In this document: positions 23,978 through 34,708 of the stretch, one piece after another
Layout of the letters: each line of letters opens with the position of its first letter
Numbering within the stretch: position 1 is the stretch's first letter
Source of the DNA: Rehmannia glutinosa
Lineage: Eukaryota; Streptophyta; Magnoliopsida; Lamiales; Orobanchaceae
Length of the DNA stretch: 64,000 nt
Assembly (NCBI GenBank): GCA_016081115.2
Contig: CM071925.1
Coordinates: 10,458,441 to 10,522,440, forward strand
Reading direction: 5' to 3'
The notes under the pieces: generated by a model
The model's input: only the letters and a program-made list of their open reading frames with translations
Databases searched by the model: none
Told to the model about the DNA's origin: nothing
Position numbers and translations under genes: made by a program

Positions 23978-24147
23978 TTGAAGATGTTCTTTATTTGCAA
24001 AAAATACTCTTTAAATTTAAAGGTTATACTGGGATGCTCTTTTACGCCCTTGATTAATGCACAGGGATTGTTGTTTTGTAACATGCCAAAACCTCAGTTT
24101 CTCTTTTCTTTCTATTTTTTTTATTTGTCCGTAAACTTAATGAGTGT

Positions 24148-24530
24148 CGTTGATGTGATTTTTGGCCAACAAAGGAAAATAAGGAGTTTTGATGTTGTGG
24201 GGGAGTAATTCGAAATAAAAGAAAACCAAACGAGGGTTAATTTGACCTTTTTATTTAATTAACCGAGCAGACCGTGCCTGGTTGGCTTTTGGTTTTTACA
24301 ACTTGATTTTGTCTTTCTTTCGCTCTCTTTTGATACTCTCCTATTTTCTCTCTTTTGTTATCTGTTTTCTCTCCTCTTTTTCTCGTTGTTTTTCTCGTCC
24401 TCTATTACAATCCATTTGGCCCCTTTTATACCCAATCATGGGGTAATAATTGTTCAGGTAGTGGGACACTTGTCCTTTTCTCAATCACTCCTAGGATATC
24501 CTGGAGGGTGTATCTAGCTTACTATTTACA
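24148..24530 (-). repeat. Element B 3' LTR (left)
   Basis: This LTR matches 31094-31478. It reads from CGTTGATGTG to CTATTTACA on the plus strand. On the minus strand a TATA box (GGTATAAAAGGGG, around 24422-24434) sits about 100 bp inside the U3 edge. The adjoining minus-strand sequence TTAAGGGAAAGT could be the polypurine tract. Confidence 0.7.
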
Positions 24531-24788
24531 ACTTTCCCTTAAAATAATGGTTCTATTTACGGTCAAGTATTCCGTTACCAGCAACTGCCAACTCGCATTA
24601 AATGCTGAAAATGGTGCATTAATTGGGTGCTATGATGGCCGACATGTGGCATTCAACAATTGGACCTTTTCGCACAGGAAACGGGAATACTTGACCGTTT
24701 CTGCAGGGATATGACGTCTCTTGCAGCATTCTGAATCCGAAAAGATGTGCCTGTTGGGCTGGTGCGCTACTTCCGAGGGAAGTTACCC

Positions 24789-24796
24789 TATAAATA
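24789..24796 (+). promoter_or_regulatory. TATA box of the antisense extra gene (element B)
   Basis: TATAAATA lies in the context ACCCTATAAATACCCC, about 165 bp upstream of the ATG at 24959. It reads on the plus strand, opposite to gag. It lies inside the element between the left LTR and the extra gene, so it appears to be a dedicated promoter. Confidence 0.55.
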
Positions 24797-25971
24797 CCCC
24801 ATCGCTTTTAATTTCATACTTTTGCATTCATCACTTTCCGAGCAGCATCAACAGAGACCGAGCAGAATTTTCAGGTCGGCTTAGGGTACCAGCGTCGAGA
24901 ACACTTAGGTATTTTTTCAAATTTCTTCTTTCATCTTTTCCCTATTTTCCCCAAAAATATGTCTCTTTCTGAGGATTGCCAAAACCAAAATCGTAGTTTT
25001 AAGGTCGAGGTAGAGGATCCCCCTTGTGACCCTTCTGTTTCTTCTTTCCAAGTGAAAGAGATACCACTTTCCAACCCGAGCGTTGTTGAGCTTTCGAGTT
25101 CAGACCCTACCCCTGAAGAAGAGGTTCTATTGGAAGAGGCGCATACCATCTTTTATCCAACACTCATCACCATCATCCGCGAGGGTATAGTGTACAAACC
25201 GGAAGAGGAGCCCAGTGAGGAGGCGAGGAATTCAGATCCTTTAGAAAATTAGCCAGAAGAGATAAATATAGATATTGGACGTCGTGAGCCAGAGGGGAAT
25301 AGAGCGGCCGAGGGTGCAGGGGCCGCGAGACCGGCCAGGCAAGGCCAAAGGGTCAATGAGCAGGCCGATCACCGAGATGGGGACACTAGGCAAGGAGGAG
25401 GGCCCCTGTTGCGTGTGGAAGGTGGGTGGAGGCCGTCTGATCAGAATGATAAGCCCAGCATGCTGATGCCATTGGAGCTGGAGGCCCTTCATCAGACCTA
25501 CATGATTCTGCCGACAGTCAATTTTCGGTTGCCTGATCATGCGGTGGTGCCCGAGCACCCACTAGAGGGGTGCATGGCCATCTATGCCCATAGTTTATTA
25601 TATAGGCTGAGGTTTCCACTACCACGCCTAATTACCCAGTGGTTTCGGAAGTTGGATCTCCCTCTGTCCCAGGTCCATCCATTGACCTAGGGCCGCTTTT
25701 TCACCAGATGAGGTATGAGCGCCCTCACTTTGCGAGTTGAATGAGTTCTTCGTCTGGAAGGCAACTCTAGCGACCCCAGGCCGGGGGCAGCCGTCAGGAT
25801 GGTATTACGTTCAGACCAGGTCCGGGTACCCAGACGAGCTGGTCAAAGGCCTTCCACAATCCTTAAAAGAGTGGAAGGAGAAATGGTTTTGGGTAGGTGG
25901 CAAGTTGCAGACTCACCAGGGGGAGGATAGGTCAGTCCTTCTCCCCCCATCTAACTTCAGATGTAACTCCC

Positions 25972-26058
25972 GTAAGTACATCCTTCTTTCTTTGGGTACA
26001 TTTCACCTTTTTCTTCATTTTTTTCCCTCAAAGGGGCTGATTTTCTCTTTTTGTGCAG
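25972..26058 (+). other. probable intron 1 of the antisense extra gene
   Basis: 87 bp with donor CCC/GTAAGTAC, a T-rich body and acceptor TTTTTGTGCAG/GG. It is a multiple of three, and the frame on both sides is the same. Confidence 0.6.
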
Positions 26059-26427
26059 GGAATCATCCCCCTGGGGGTCGGCTTTCCAAACCTTTCATCT
26101 GTCGACTGGATAATATTCAACCCCTAGCTCAGTCAGATAGGAAGATTAAAGTCCTGGCCACCGAGGCTAGGCTATCGGCGGCTGGTTGGAGACCATGGCT
26201 TCCGGCCGAGTCAGGGACCGAAGAGGTGGCCCAAGAAGAGGAAGAGGTTTAAGTGGCTCAGGGAGAGCCAGTGGAAAGAAGCACGTCACGGGCCGTGCAA
26301 GAAAGGACCCCCGAGCGGGGGTGGTAGCCAGTTCAAGGAGGGCAGACTAGGCCGTCCTTGGCAAGGCACAATCCTCCGAGGCGTATCCCTCTGGTGGCTG
26401 AGAGGACTCCTCCTACCGTGGCTCGAG

Positions 26428-26504
26428 GTACATGATATGGTATATACTTGATTTTTCTCAACCTTCTTTTTTTTTGTCTTCTAACTTATTTTACTTTGTT
26501 GTAG
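26428..26504 (+). other. probable intron 2 of the antisense extra gene
   Basis: 77 bp with donor CGAG/GTACATG, a strongly T-rich body and acceptor TTTGTTGTAG/GC. Joining at these sites gives a phase-1 splice into the frame that continues as GSGIDVFARLRRV. Confidence 0.6.
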
Positions 26505-27594
26505 GCTCTGGGATAGACGTCTTTGCCCGCCTCCGCCGGGTAAGAGAAACCGCTGCTCACAGGTCCGGGTCGGGCGCGGGCCAAACTGCTGATGCCAAAG
26601 CGGCCAGAAGAGAGGAGATCCACTTAGGCAAGCTCCCGGCTGATGGCGTCCCAGAAGCAGTAGAGCCCCCACTGCAAAGGATGAGGAGTGAGGCGGTGAT
26701 CAATGAGCCCGGCCAGACCGAGTGGTCCATCCATACTTCACATGTTTCTCATGTGCATATTCCCCTGAGGGGCGTGGCATGGGTTTCATTGGATGACCTG
26801 GGGCGGGAGGGCCTCCTCATTTCTCCAAGCCGAGAGACAACCCTACCGAGGAGCAGGTGGAGGCCTTGCCAGATGTTGGACGTGCTGCAAGGGATGTACC
26901 GGTCCATGCATGGACGGCGGATGTCGAGTAGTTATGCCAAGAGACTAGATGGGAAGAGTAGATCCAGTACTCGATGGGTTTGTCTGGCAGGATCATCGGC
27001 ATCCTGTGGCACGCGATTGGAAGGGCGCCATGCCGACCTTCAGGATGCTCATTCTACTCTACTCAGGGTCAAAAGACCCGAGCCTCTGAGGCCGTGGCTG
27101 TTGCTAATGCGGAGAGGGAATCTGCCGCGAAGGCTAGGTCTGAGTTGGACTTGGCGCGCAAGGGCGCCAAGGGTTTTCGGGCAGAAATGGTTGAGCAGAG
27201 AAGGGTGGCTTCTGCTCATGCCGGGGAGCTAGAGCGGCGCGAGGCCGGGGGTTAGGAGGGAGCTGGTGGACACCTCCAGAAAGCAAGTGGAGGAAGCTCG
27301 GGCGGAGGCTCGGTTGGAGGTTGTCCAGGCTTATAAGGACTCAGAGGAGTATGCCTTCATGCTGACCTGTGGGCATGGTACCAGCACGGGGAGATCCCCC
27401 AGGACTTTAAGGTAGAGAAGTCTGTGGCCGAGCTAGAGATGGAGCTTGAGCAATTGAACGCAGATCTAGATGCTCTCCGTCCTCAGTTTCCTGGTACGAT
27501 CAATGAGCAGGGTGCTCCCCCGATAGAGGAAGTGGGCTCCAGCGAGCCGATCGAAGTTTCTCCTCCCGTAGGGAATTATCCTCCAGCCCCTTAA

Positions 27595-27928
27595 GGCATT
27601 TTTTTGTTTTTCTAGGTAGTTGGCCTCGGGCCATTGGCTTCAGCCCCCACTATAAATTTTTTTGGTTTGATGAATGGAATCCTTCTTTCAATTATTTGAT
27701 TATTTTGATGCTTTCAAGTATTGGGCTCGGTTTTCCTGAATAGATACATTGACAAAAACAAAGGTTAGTAGGTATTGTGCACGACTTCGTTCGAGTTATT
27801 TGTAAGAATTTTCCAAGTCTTGTGCTCGGTTTTCTTTCAAATAGATGTATAAGTGGGGGGCAGAATTCCTAGTTTTCTTGAATAGATATAATTGACAAAA
27901 GTAGATGTTCACAAGTGTTGTGCCAAAT
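27595..27928. other. 3' region of the antisense gene
   Basis: This is an AT-rich spacer after the TAA, with T runs and GGTTTGATGAATGGAATC. Isolated degenerate forms of the following minisatellite unit (GCTCGGTTTTC) begin here. No coding region is visible. Confidence 0.5.
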
Positions 27929-28376
27929 ATTGTGCTCGGTTCTGACCGAGTCTTCTTAGTGGAATCATTTCCAAGATTTGTGTTCGGTGTGTGGCCGAGT
28001 CTTTTTGTGCTCTGTGCATGGCCGAGTCTTTTTTGTGGAATTATTTGAAAGATTTATGCTTGGTGCATGGCCGAGTCGTTTTTGTGCTTGGTGCGTGGTT
28101 GAGTCTTTTTGTGCTCGGTGCGTGGCTGAGTCTTTTTAGTGGAATCATTTCCAAAATTTATGCTCAGTGCGTGGCCGAGTCTTTTTATGCTCGGTGCGTG
28201 GCCAAGTCTTTGTCTTGCTCAATGCGTGGCCAAGTCCTTTTTGTGCTCGGTGCGTGGCCGAGTCTTTAGCGCAATCATTTCAAAGATTTGTGCTCGGTGA
28301 GTGATCAAGTCATTTTATGCTCAGTGCGTGGCCGAGTTTTTTTGTGCTCAGTGCGTGGCTGAGTCTTTTTTGTGGA
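27929..28376. repeat. 27-bp minisatellite, about 13 units (element B)
   Basis: Imperfect repeats of the form GTGCTCGGTGCGTGGCCGAG followed by TCTTTTT. Every few units an extra segment like TGGAATCATTTCCAAAATT is inserted, giving a higher-order pattern. The array lies between the end of pol and the antisense gene, the usual place for tandem repeats in Tat elements. Open frames across it (27991-28269, 28301-28534) are by-products of the repeat. Confidence 0.9.
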
Positions 28377-28550
28377 AGTCTTTAAGTAGAACTCATAGAA
28401 TATCATATGAAATGATAACTTCATTGCAGTTGCCCAGAGTTGAAAGAAACCATTTTGGGCCCATTATTAACACTTCAGGACATCTCCACTGTGTTGGAGT
28501 AACATCTAAGAATATAGATCGAGTAAATGTCTAGAAATCCCAGGCTTTTT

Positions 28551-28595
28551 CTAATAGTATTTCTTCAGGTAGGTCACGTTCCACGGATGGTTGAA
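28551..28595 (-). pseudogene. pol C-terminal tail remnant (element B)
   Basis: The minus strand reads HPWNVTYLKKYY then TAG. This resembles the extreme C-terminus of Tat-lineage pol, after the integrase. It directly follows the protease region, so RT, RNase H and almost all integrase were lost in one deletion. 28377-28550 holds nothing else recognisable. Confidence 0.6.
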
Positions 28596-28606
28596 TTTTT
28601 CCCTCT

Positions 28607-29074
28607 TTAAATATTCGAGCTAAGGGTATTCCCAATATGTTTGAAATCTACACTCATAGTTGCTCCATCGGACTTCTCGTCTTCCAAAACATTTATCTCC
28701 ATGGGCCAGATCTTCAGAGAGCATTCTCGAGATTCTTTTTGATTCCCCTTGTGAATTCCTTCTCCACTCGAGGTCGGAAACTTGACGCATAAGTGATATA
28801 CCGAGACAAATGCTTTCAGGTGGTAATTTAGAGGTCCGCCAATGATGGCATTATATTCTGAGTCTGAATTGATTATTTTGAATGTAGTGATGACGGTCCT
28901 CTTATGCATTCCCTGGCCCATCTGGATGGATAAATCTACTTCTCCCAGCGTGATGATTCTTTCTCCCCTGAATCCTAGAATGCTATCATTGCATGGTTTT
29001 ATGTAGTGGTCATCATCATTCAGCCTTCGAAAAGGCCCTGATATAAATGATCGAGGCCTAGCTACCTGAGTCAA
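28607..29074 (-). pseudogene. Tat-type protease region (element B)
   Basis: A 155-codon open stretch contains the region after the aspartic protease active site of Tat-type elements. Visible are GFRGERIITLGEVDL, SEYNAIIGGPLNYHLKAFVSVYHL and KFPTSSGEG. The catalytic Asp segment upstream is broken (TAG/frameshift near 29074-29100), so no active protease can be made. Confidence 0.8.
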
Positions 29075-29239
29075 CCAAAATCTTATGCACGGGGATGCCC
29101 AGTATGGGGGTCGTGATTACCAGAGGGTCCGAGTGGGGGTGCATTAGCTGATCAGCATCCTGGTCGGAAAAGGTAAAGTACTTTGTTGGTCGGCCTTCTC
29201 GGACCTCCGTGATTTTGACGTGTTGTTTTGCTTTCTCAA

Positions 29240-30950
29240 CTACTCTAGCTTCGGCTTTTTTTTTCTGTTGGATCGGTTATTTTCGACCCTATTCGTATTA
29301 ATCATTGTTAATATTTCCTTCACGTTATTATCATTGGGGGGTGGTACCTGAGGAGGGTTAGAACGTTGTTTCGGATTGGCTCTGGCAATAGGTGGTGGAG
29401 GTGGTGGGAGATTGTGCACATATTGTTTCAAACCTCCGTTCTGTATGAACCTCATGATCTCTCGAATGAGATCTCGACATTCATCTGTTTCATGTCCGAT
29501 CGACATGTGGTAGCTGCAATACCGGTTGGAATCCATTTTGGATGGATCCAATCTTATTGGGCGAGCTGGAGGTATCAGGTTAAGGTTCCTGATGTCCCTC
29601 TAGATAGATGAAGGAGCGTGGGTTAATGCATTCTTCAAGGCCGCCACCTCTGCTCTAACTTGCTCATGTGCTCTATAATCGGTCGTGGTGTTGTCCGCAA
29701 ATAGCCTAAACCCGGATCCTAGCCCAAAAGGGGTGTCCCTTTTCATGTCCCTTTGATGATTTTGGTGTCTATGCTTGGTGGGAATGCTTGCCATGGCCTC
29801 TTCGGCACATATATGTCTTTCTGCTCGGAGGAGAAATTCTTGAAAAGTGCTCACCCCGATTCGTGGATGTGTAATTAAATCGGGTTCCCAGGGTGAGCAC
29901 AACCATGGCCGCGATGACCATCACATCAACATATACTGGTTCCATCTCACAGATTTGCATGTTCAAACGTGCGATATGGCTTTTTAATGACTCATCTCTG
30001 CCCTACTTTAAATTGACGAGAGAGTCCTTACTGGCCACACAAACTTTCGAAGCGAGGTAATGGGTGTTGAAAGTTCGCATCATATCACTTCATGAATGTA
30101 TACATCCTAGTGGTAGAGTTCGGAAAAATGGTGGGCCTGGTCGCCTAATGTTAGAGCGAAAACTTGGTAGAGGATGGTGTCACTCGGGCTGTATAGCTCC
30201 ATCTAGACCATGTATTTGTGAATGTGGGTCGTAGGGTCGGTTTCCCCATCGTACAGTCCAATCTGGGGGACTTTAAATTTAGCGGGGAGAGGAGTTGCCA
30301 ATATGTGGGGAGCGAAAGGTGATGCTCCGCTCGTTTGTCTAACAGCGGGGCTCGGGCGTTGTTGAGCCCCCTCATGTGTTTCCTATAACTGGTTGAGCCG
30401 TCTCCGTAGGCAGGTGATTTCTGCTTCCCGCTCATCGACCGGGCTAGGCCCTTGAGCCCGGTTAGGCTCTAGATGTTCTCGGTTCTCATGGAACTAGAGT
30501 CTGGAATTTATTGACCGTTGGGGTCGTTCCCGAACTGGATTCAGTCCCAGCCGTCCTGCAAAATACAGAATGGGCTCGCTGAGGACGGACTGGCGGGGAC
30601 GATTTGGCTACGACGCTGTGCTTGGGGGGGTCTTCGGCCGCCTTCTCTTCTGTTGTCTGTTCTCAGGTTTAGGGCCTCGGGAATTGGCCTCTTGGTCGTC
30701 TGGGTTTATTGGAGGTTGATTTTTAGCGTTTCTCAAGGGATCCGCATTACGGGGATTCACCTTGGCTTGAGGTGGCATTTGAGGTTGTGGGTTTGCAAAA
30801 GCTTGGGCCAATAGTTAGCTCATTTGCTGGAGGAAGTTAGGGTCCGCGAAAAGCTGCGTGATAGGTGACGCAATTGTAACTCCAGTTCCTGCTGGAGGAG
30901 CATTTTGGCCATTCGTATTTTGGCCAATATGAGTTGCTTGAGGTAGGTCC
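29240..30950 (-). pseudogene. Tat-type gag (element B)
   Basis: At 29240-29551 the minus strand carries a single zinc knuckle, CSYHMSIGHETDECRDL, followed by the IREIMRFIQNGGLKQYV helix; this spacing is characteristic of Tat gag. Upstream, several frames between 29600 and 30435 carry the gag core in pieces. 30608-30811 carries the Pro/Gln/Asn-rich N-terminal part (NPQPQMPPQAKVN). Many frame changes make it non-functional. Confidence 0.75.
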
Positions 30951-31093
30951 TCATTTCATTGTAAATTTCTTGAGTTCTCATTTATTTTCTAGAACGGAAA
31001 AGAAGTGTTGATTTTCTCCGCTGGAAATATTTAGGTATGTGAGAGAATGTTACTGTATTTTTCAGAGAAGCAGCCCTCCTTCAAGTGCCAATT

Positions 31094-31478
31094 TGTTGAC
31101 GTGCTTTTTGGTCAATAAATCAAAATAGGGAGTTTTGATATCGTGGGGGGAGTAATTCGAAATAAAAGACAACCAAAGGAGGGCTAATTTGGCCTTTTTA
31201 TTAAATTAACCGAGCAGACCACGCCTGGTCGGCTTTTGGTTTTTACAACTTGATTTTGTCTTTCTTTCGCTCTCTTTTGATACTCTCCTATTTTCTCTAT
31301 TTTGTTATCTATTTTCTCTCCTCTTTTTTCTCGTTGTTTTTCTCGTCCTCTATTACAATCCATTTGGCCCTTTTTATGCCCAATCATGGGGTAATAATTG
31401 TTCAGTTAGTGGGACACTTGTCCTTTTCTCAATCACTCCTAGGATATCCTTCAGGGTTTATCTAGCTTACTATTTACA
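31094..31478 (-). repeat. Element B 5' LTR (right)
   Basis: Begins TGTTGACGTG and ends CTATTTACA. Its minus-strand TATA box is degraded to CATAAAAAGG (near 31370), unlike the left copy. The following 30 bp still resemble the internal edge of the left LTR. Confidence 0.7.
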
Positions 31479-32020
31479 ACTTTGCTTTAAAATAATGGTG
31501 CTATTTATGGCGCGCGTGGGAAGTAGCAATGTGTTGGGAGAATCTTGTTCACCTTGAGGGGATATTGTTGCTTTTGAGGAACTTATTTTACTGTGGGCAT
31601 GTTTTCTTGACTGTTTGACTTACGTCACTTGGGGGTTGCTCTCGTCACATGCACCCTGCTCGGTAGGGTGCTCGCTTGAGTCCCTGCCTGACTTTGCTCC
31701 ACTGGGTTGAGCTTGGTTTATGCCACATCAGCAGCTCGGGAGCTTTCTTCATTTGGCTCGGTCGCTTACGTGGCCAGAGTCGTCCTGGTCAGCTGGCGTC
31801 GTCATTGGTTGAATGGGCATGTGGCTTTATATTTGTTGAGCTCGGCTCGGATGTCTTTGTTCTTCCTTGGGTCGGCTCGGGTGTCATCATGTGTAGGTTT
31901 AAAATGAGTCGATCTCGGGGAAAATAGCCAATTGGTAGATTTTTTCAGTATTAGTTTATAATAAATTTGTAAAACATACATGAATGATTGACATGTGTAC
32001 ATTAGATACCATATGTAAAA
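31479..32020. other. region right of element B, no gene seen
   Basis: 31512-31925 is richer in GC than its surroundings, with TCGGCTCGG-like runs. The plus-strand frame 31676-31927 has no recognisable product. It may be the outer part of another Tat-type LTR. The rest is AT-rich. Confidence 0.4.
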
Positions 32021-32127
32021 GGCAAAAACTCATGTAGGACCGTCTTACAGGTCTCAATCCGTAAGATGGATCCTACTGACCCGCGGACCTAGTCCCCGCG
32101 GATCCTGTTGACCAGGTCCGCGGGTCA
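32021..32127. repeat. Mutator-type TIR-like end with a perfect GC-rich inverted repeat
   Basis: The start GGCAAAAACTCATGTAGGAC and following GTAAGATGGATCC match the terminal repeat of the MITE at 46438-46830 in a diverged form. Directly inside, TGACCCGCGGACCT (32077-32090) and its exact reverse complement (32114-32127) form a 14-bp stem with a 23-base loop. Confidence 0.5.
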
Positions 32128-32169
32128 ATGCCACCTGCTGGCTTTTTTTTTCTCTTCTGTTTTTTTGTT

Positions 32170-32851
32170 TTTCTTCCCTAATTAAAGTAACAGTTTTATG
32201 AGAAAAAGTATCGGTTATTTTAGATAAAGTATCGTATATTTTAATATAGCCACAAATGATGATTACATTACATTGAAAGAAAAATAAATATATCAGAGTT
32301 AAAATAACACCTTTATGAGTAAATATATATATTTTTTGAGACAAAATAACATGTTTTAAGAGTAAAAATATCTGTTTTTTGAAATAAAGTGTTATATTTT
32401 TTAATATACTCACATATTATAAATTCAATACAGCGAAAGATGAATAATGAATATGATAGAGTTAAAGTAATACTTTTATAAATTAAAGTATTTTCTTTTT
32501 GAGATAAAGTAACATATTTTTTAATATAGTCACAAATTATAAATATATTACTATATATATATATAAGTATCACGTTTTTTTATTATAGTCACAAATTAGA
32601 ATGAAGGAAAAATAAAAAATAAATAAAATATGATATAGCTAAAGTAACACTTTTATAAGTAAAAAGTATCCATTTTTTGAGATAAAGTATCATGTTTTTT
32701 TAATATAATCACAAATTAGGAATGAAGGAAAAATAAAAAATAAATAAAATATGATATAGTTAAAGTAACACTTTTATAAGTAAATGTATCCATCTTTTGA
32801 GATAAACTATGAACAAAAAAAGAGGAAAAATAAAAAATAAATATGATGTTG
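32170..32851. repeat. AT-rich tandem array, about 120-175-bp units, left part
   Basis: At least five imperfect units carry AAAGTAACACTTTTATAAGT, TTTTTGAGATAAAGTATCA and TAATATAGTCACAAATTA. The last two copies are spaced about 122 bp (32641 and 32763). The array is cut at 32851 by element C and resumes at 45613. Confidence 0.75.
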
Positions 32852-34447
32852 TGTTTAGTGTGAGTTTTGCATGTATTTTAGGGCATATTTATGGCTATAA
32901 TTATTTTTAAACATGCAATAACTCATGTGAAATGATATATATCCACTCTTCGTGGAAAAGGTATTACGCTTTGCTCGTTGTGTAGAAATTTAACGATATT
33001 TGGAGTGATTTTGTGACAAATGCGAGCATCGTGACCTAGAAGCATCAAGAATCGAGCGATTACACCCAATTAGAAGCCAATTATATTGAGTCTAGAGTTA
33101 TAATAATGATTCGTGTGTCAAAAGAAGCATGGATGATCAAACAACGAGGGGATTTATCTCAAGGAACGTCCAAACGCGTCTGGAATTTCAAGCACTGGCA
33201 GGGTTTAGTAGTTTGACCATATCTCTCTCTACAAAATTGATATGGAGCTGATTCAAGTGGCTATAGAAAGCTAAGAGAGAGGGCTACAACTCCTATGAAG
33301 ACCCCATAAGAAAATTCGGACGTTTGGGTAACGCACGGGCTGGTCGTGCTCTAAAGCACAGCCCGTGCACCTTTCAGCTGTTTGACAATTTCTGCGGCAC
33401 CCAGCACGGGATGGGCGTGCTCTAGGTGCACGGCCCGTGCGTCTGTGCGGGAAAACAGAGTTTGACAGATTTTCAACTAGATTTTTACCCAAAACGAAGC
33501 ACAAATAGAGACGGGGCGGCCACAAACAAGTACGCGGATTTTTGCCCTAGAAAGTAGAGAAAAGAGCAATCTTCCAAGGGAGAATTGGAGAGATCGATCA
33601 AGACGACAACCACACCTTCGAGGACTGAAGATAGATCGAGAGATCTTCATCATCCCCAATTTCACTTAGTATCATTATTTTCAATTAGTTAGACATGAAC
33701 ATTAATAATTTGTCTATGGATTATTTCTTTTCTATGTCTGGCTAAACACTTTGTGATTCCCGGGTTTGGGAGTAGGTTAATGGATACTTTTATTTGACGT
33801 TTAATTGCAATCGAAGTTAATATTTTCCAACCCTGTTCAAGTACTTTGCTTTAATTCTTGTTTGATCAAAACGCTATTGGTTTAACTTGTTTGATGTATT
33901 GATTCATAATTCTAACCGATGAGTTTCAATACTAGATCTATGAGTACTTGACATGAATATCTTGCAGGATTGAGATGTCTGTGAATATTCGTGAGGCTTT
34001 ATAATATTTTGATCTTTTGGGAGTTGGATATCTCATGTTGAGTAGAGATGCTAGCATAGATATTCCAATCAACGCTTTTACATGCATCTTCAGATAGAGG
34101 GTAAATTACTTTTGTGATTGGTATATAGGGAAGAATATGTTTAACTTTGGTTTGATTAATATGATAATAAAAAGGGATATTAACTGAAACCATAACCCAG
34201 GAATAACCCAGGAATCCATTCATCATCTTGATCTTTCAATCAATCTTTACTTTGTTATTTTAGGATAAATTTCTGCTTTAGTTTATAAAACCGACTCATT
34301 CACTTTCGATCGTCTAGATAAAAAGAAGGTTATTATAATCCAGTACTTAGTACATTAATTTATTAGTCCCTGTGGATTCGACCTTGCTAACCCTATTATA
34401 TAAATTGCACCGTACACTTGCGGTGAAGCTAAAAAATAAGGCGAACA
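32852..34447 (+). repeat. Element C 5' LTR
   Basis: 1596 bp. It contains a cluster of CACGGGCTGGTCGTGC / GCACGGCCCGTGC palindromic motifs at about 33335-33450, upstream of a weak TATA-like ACAAATAGAG near 33503. Open minus-strand frames in it (33271-33665, 33999-34226) also occur in the other LTR and are incidental. Confidence 0.85.
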
Positions 34448-34453
34448 AGTTTT

Positions 34454-34470
34454 TGGCGTCGTTGTCGGGG
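34454..34470 (+). promoter_or_regulatory. Element C primer binding site (tRNA-Asp type)
   Basis: TGGCGTCGTTGTCGGGG lies six bases after the LTR. It differs by two transitions from the TGGCGCCGTTGCCGGGG form used by Athila-like elements. The C-to-T changes are at CpG-like positions. Confidence 0.8.
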
Positions 34471-34708
34471 AATAATTAAATTTTTAGTACTAATATTGCG
34501 ATAAATAGAATTATTTTTAATTTAGACAATTTTTTTTCTTTTTTATTTTTATTTTTTGTTTAATTCTACTCCTGTGGTATTTGATTTGTTTCTTTGAGTT
34601 GGTTCAGGTAGTGCACGAACACTCACTCTGATGGAGGAAGCCAATTATTTCAATAACTGAAATTTCTATAATTACTGGAATAATCCTACTCCTACGTACT
34701 ATTAGCCG

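Larger units (their letters stand above)
24959..27594 (+). pseudogene. antisense extra gene of element B (two probable introns)
   Basis: Starts at ATG 24959 (context AAAATATGTC). One frame runs to about 25690, interrupted by a single TAG at 25250. It is Glu-rich at first, then shows HPLEGCMAIYAHSLLYRLRF, which resembles the putative gypsy-type transposon domain of plant Tat elements. A frame change follows, then LNEFFVWK, GWYYVQTRSGYPDELVKGLP and KEWKEKWFWV. A probable intron lies at 25972-26058 (GTAAGT...TTGTGCAG) and another at 26428-26504 (GGTACATG...TTGTTGTAG); both splices keep the local reading frame. The last exon ends at TAA 27592 after a long charged coiled-coil-like region (AERESAAKARSELDLARKG). 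About half a dozen stops or frame breaks disable it. No catalytic motif is seen; function unknown. Confidence 0.65.
24148..31478 (-). mobile_element. Element B: Tat-like Ty3 element lacking RT, RNase H and integrase
   Basis: Two similar LTRs of about 385 bp flank an internal region. On the minus strand it holds gag, a zinc knuckle of Tat type and the protease region, then jumps to the last residues of pol. On the plus strand it carries an extra gene (24959-27594). A 27-bp minisatellite lies between. This order (gag-pol, tandem repeats, antisense extra ORF, 3' LTR) is known from Tat-lineage retrotransposons. Outer duplications are not clean: the left LTR starts CGTTGATG against TGTTGACG on the right, and the homology continues about 30 bp past the presumed right LTR edge. 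The right boundary is therefore uncertain. Confidence 0.75.

Noticed and set aside
24931..25149. Minus-strand frame over the first exon of the antisense gene
   Set aside because: Ser-rich mirror of the Glu-rich plus frame; no independent evidence.
25241..25558. Minus-strand frame opposite the antisense gene of B
   Set aside because: Shadow frame; the plus-strand frame shows domain-like content and splice structure.
29366..29611. Plus-strand frame opposite the B gag zinc knuckle
   Set aside because: The minus strand clearly encodes the knuckle.
31676..31927. GC-richer plus-strand frame of 83 codons
   Set aside because: No recognisable motif and a second frame of similar length overlaps it; probably LTR-type sequence.
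32160..32851. CRISPR-like array
   Set aside because: Units are long, contiguous and imperfect with no unique spacers; this is a plant-type tandem repeat.
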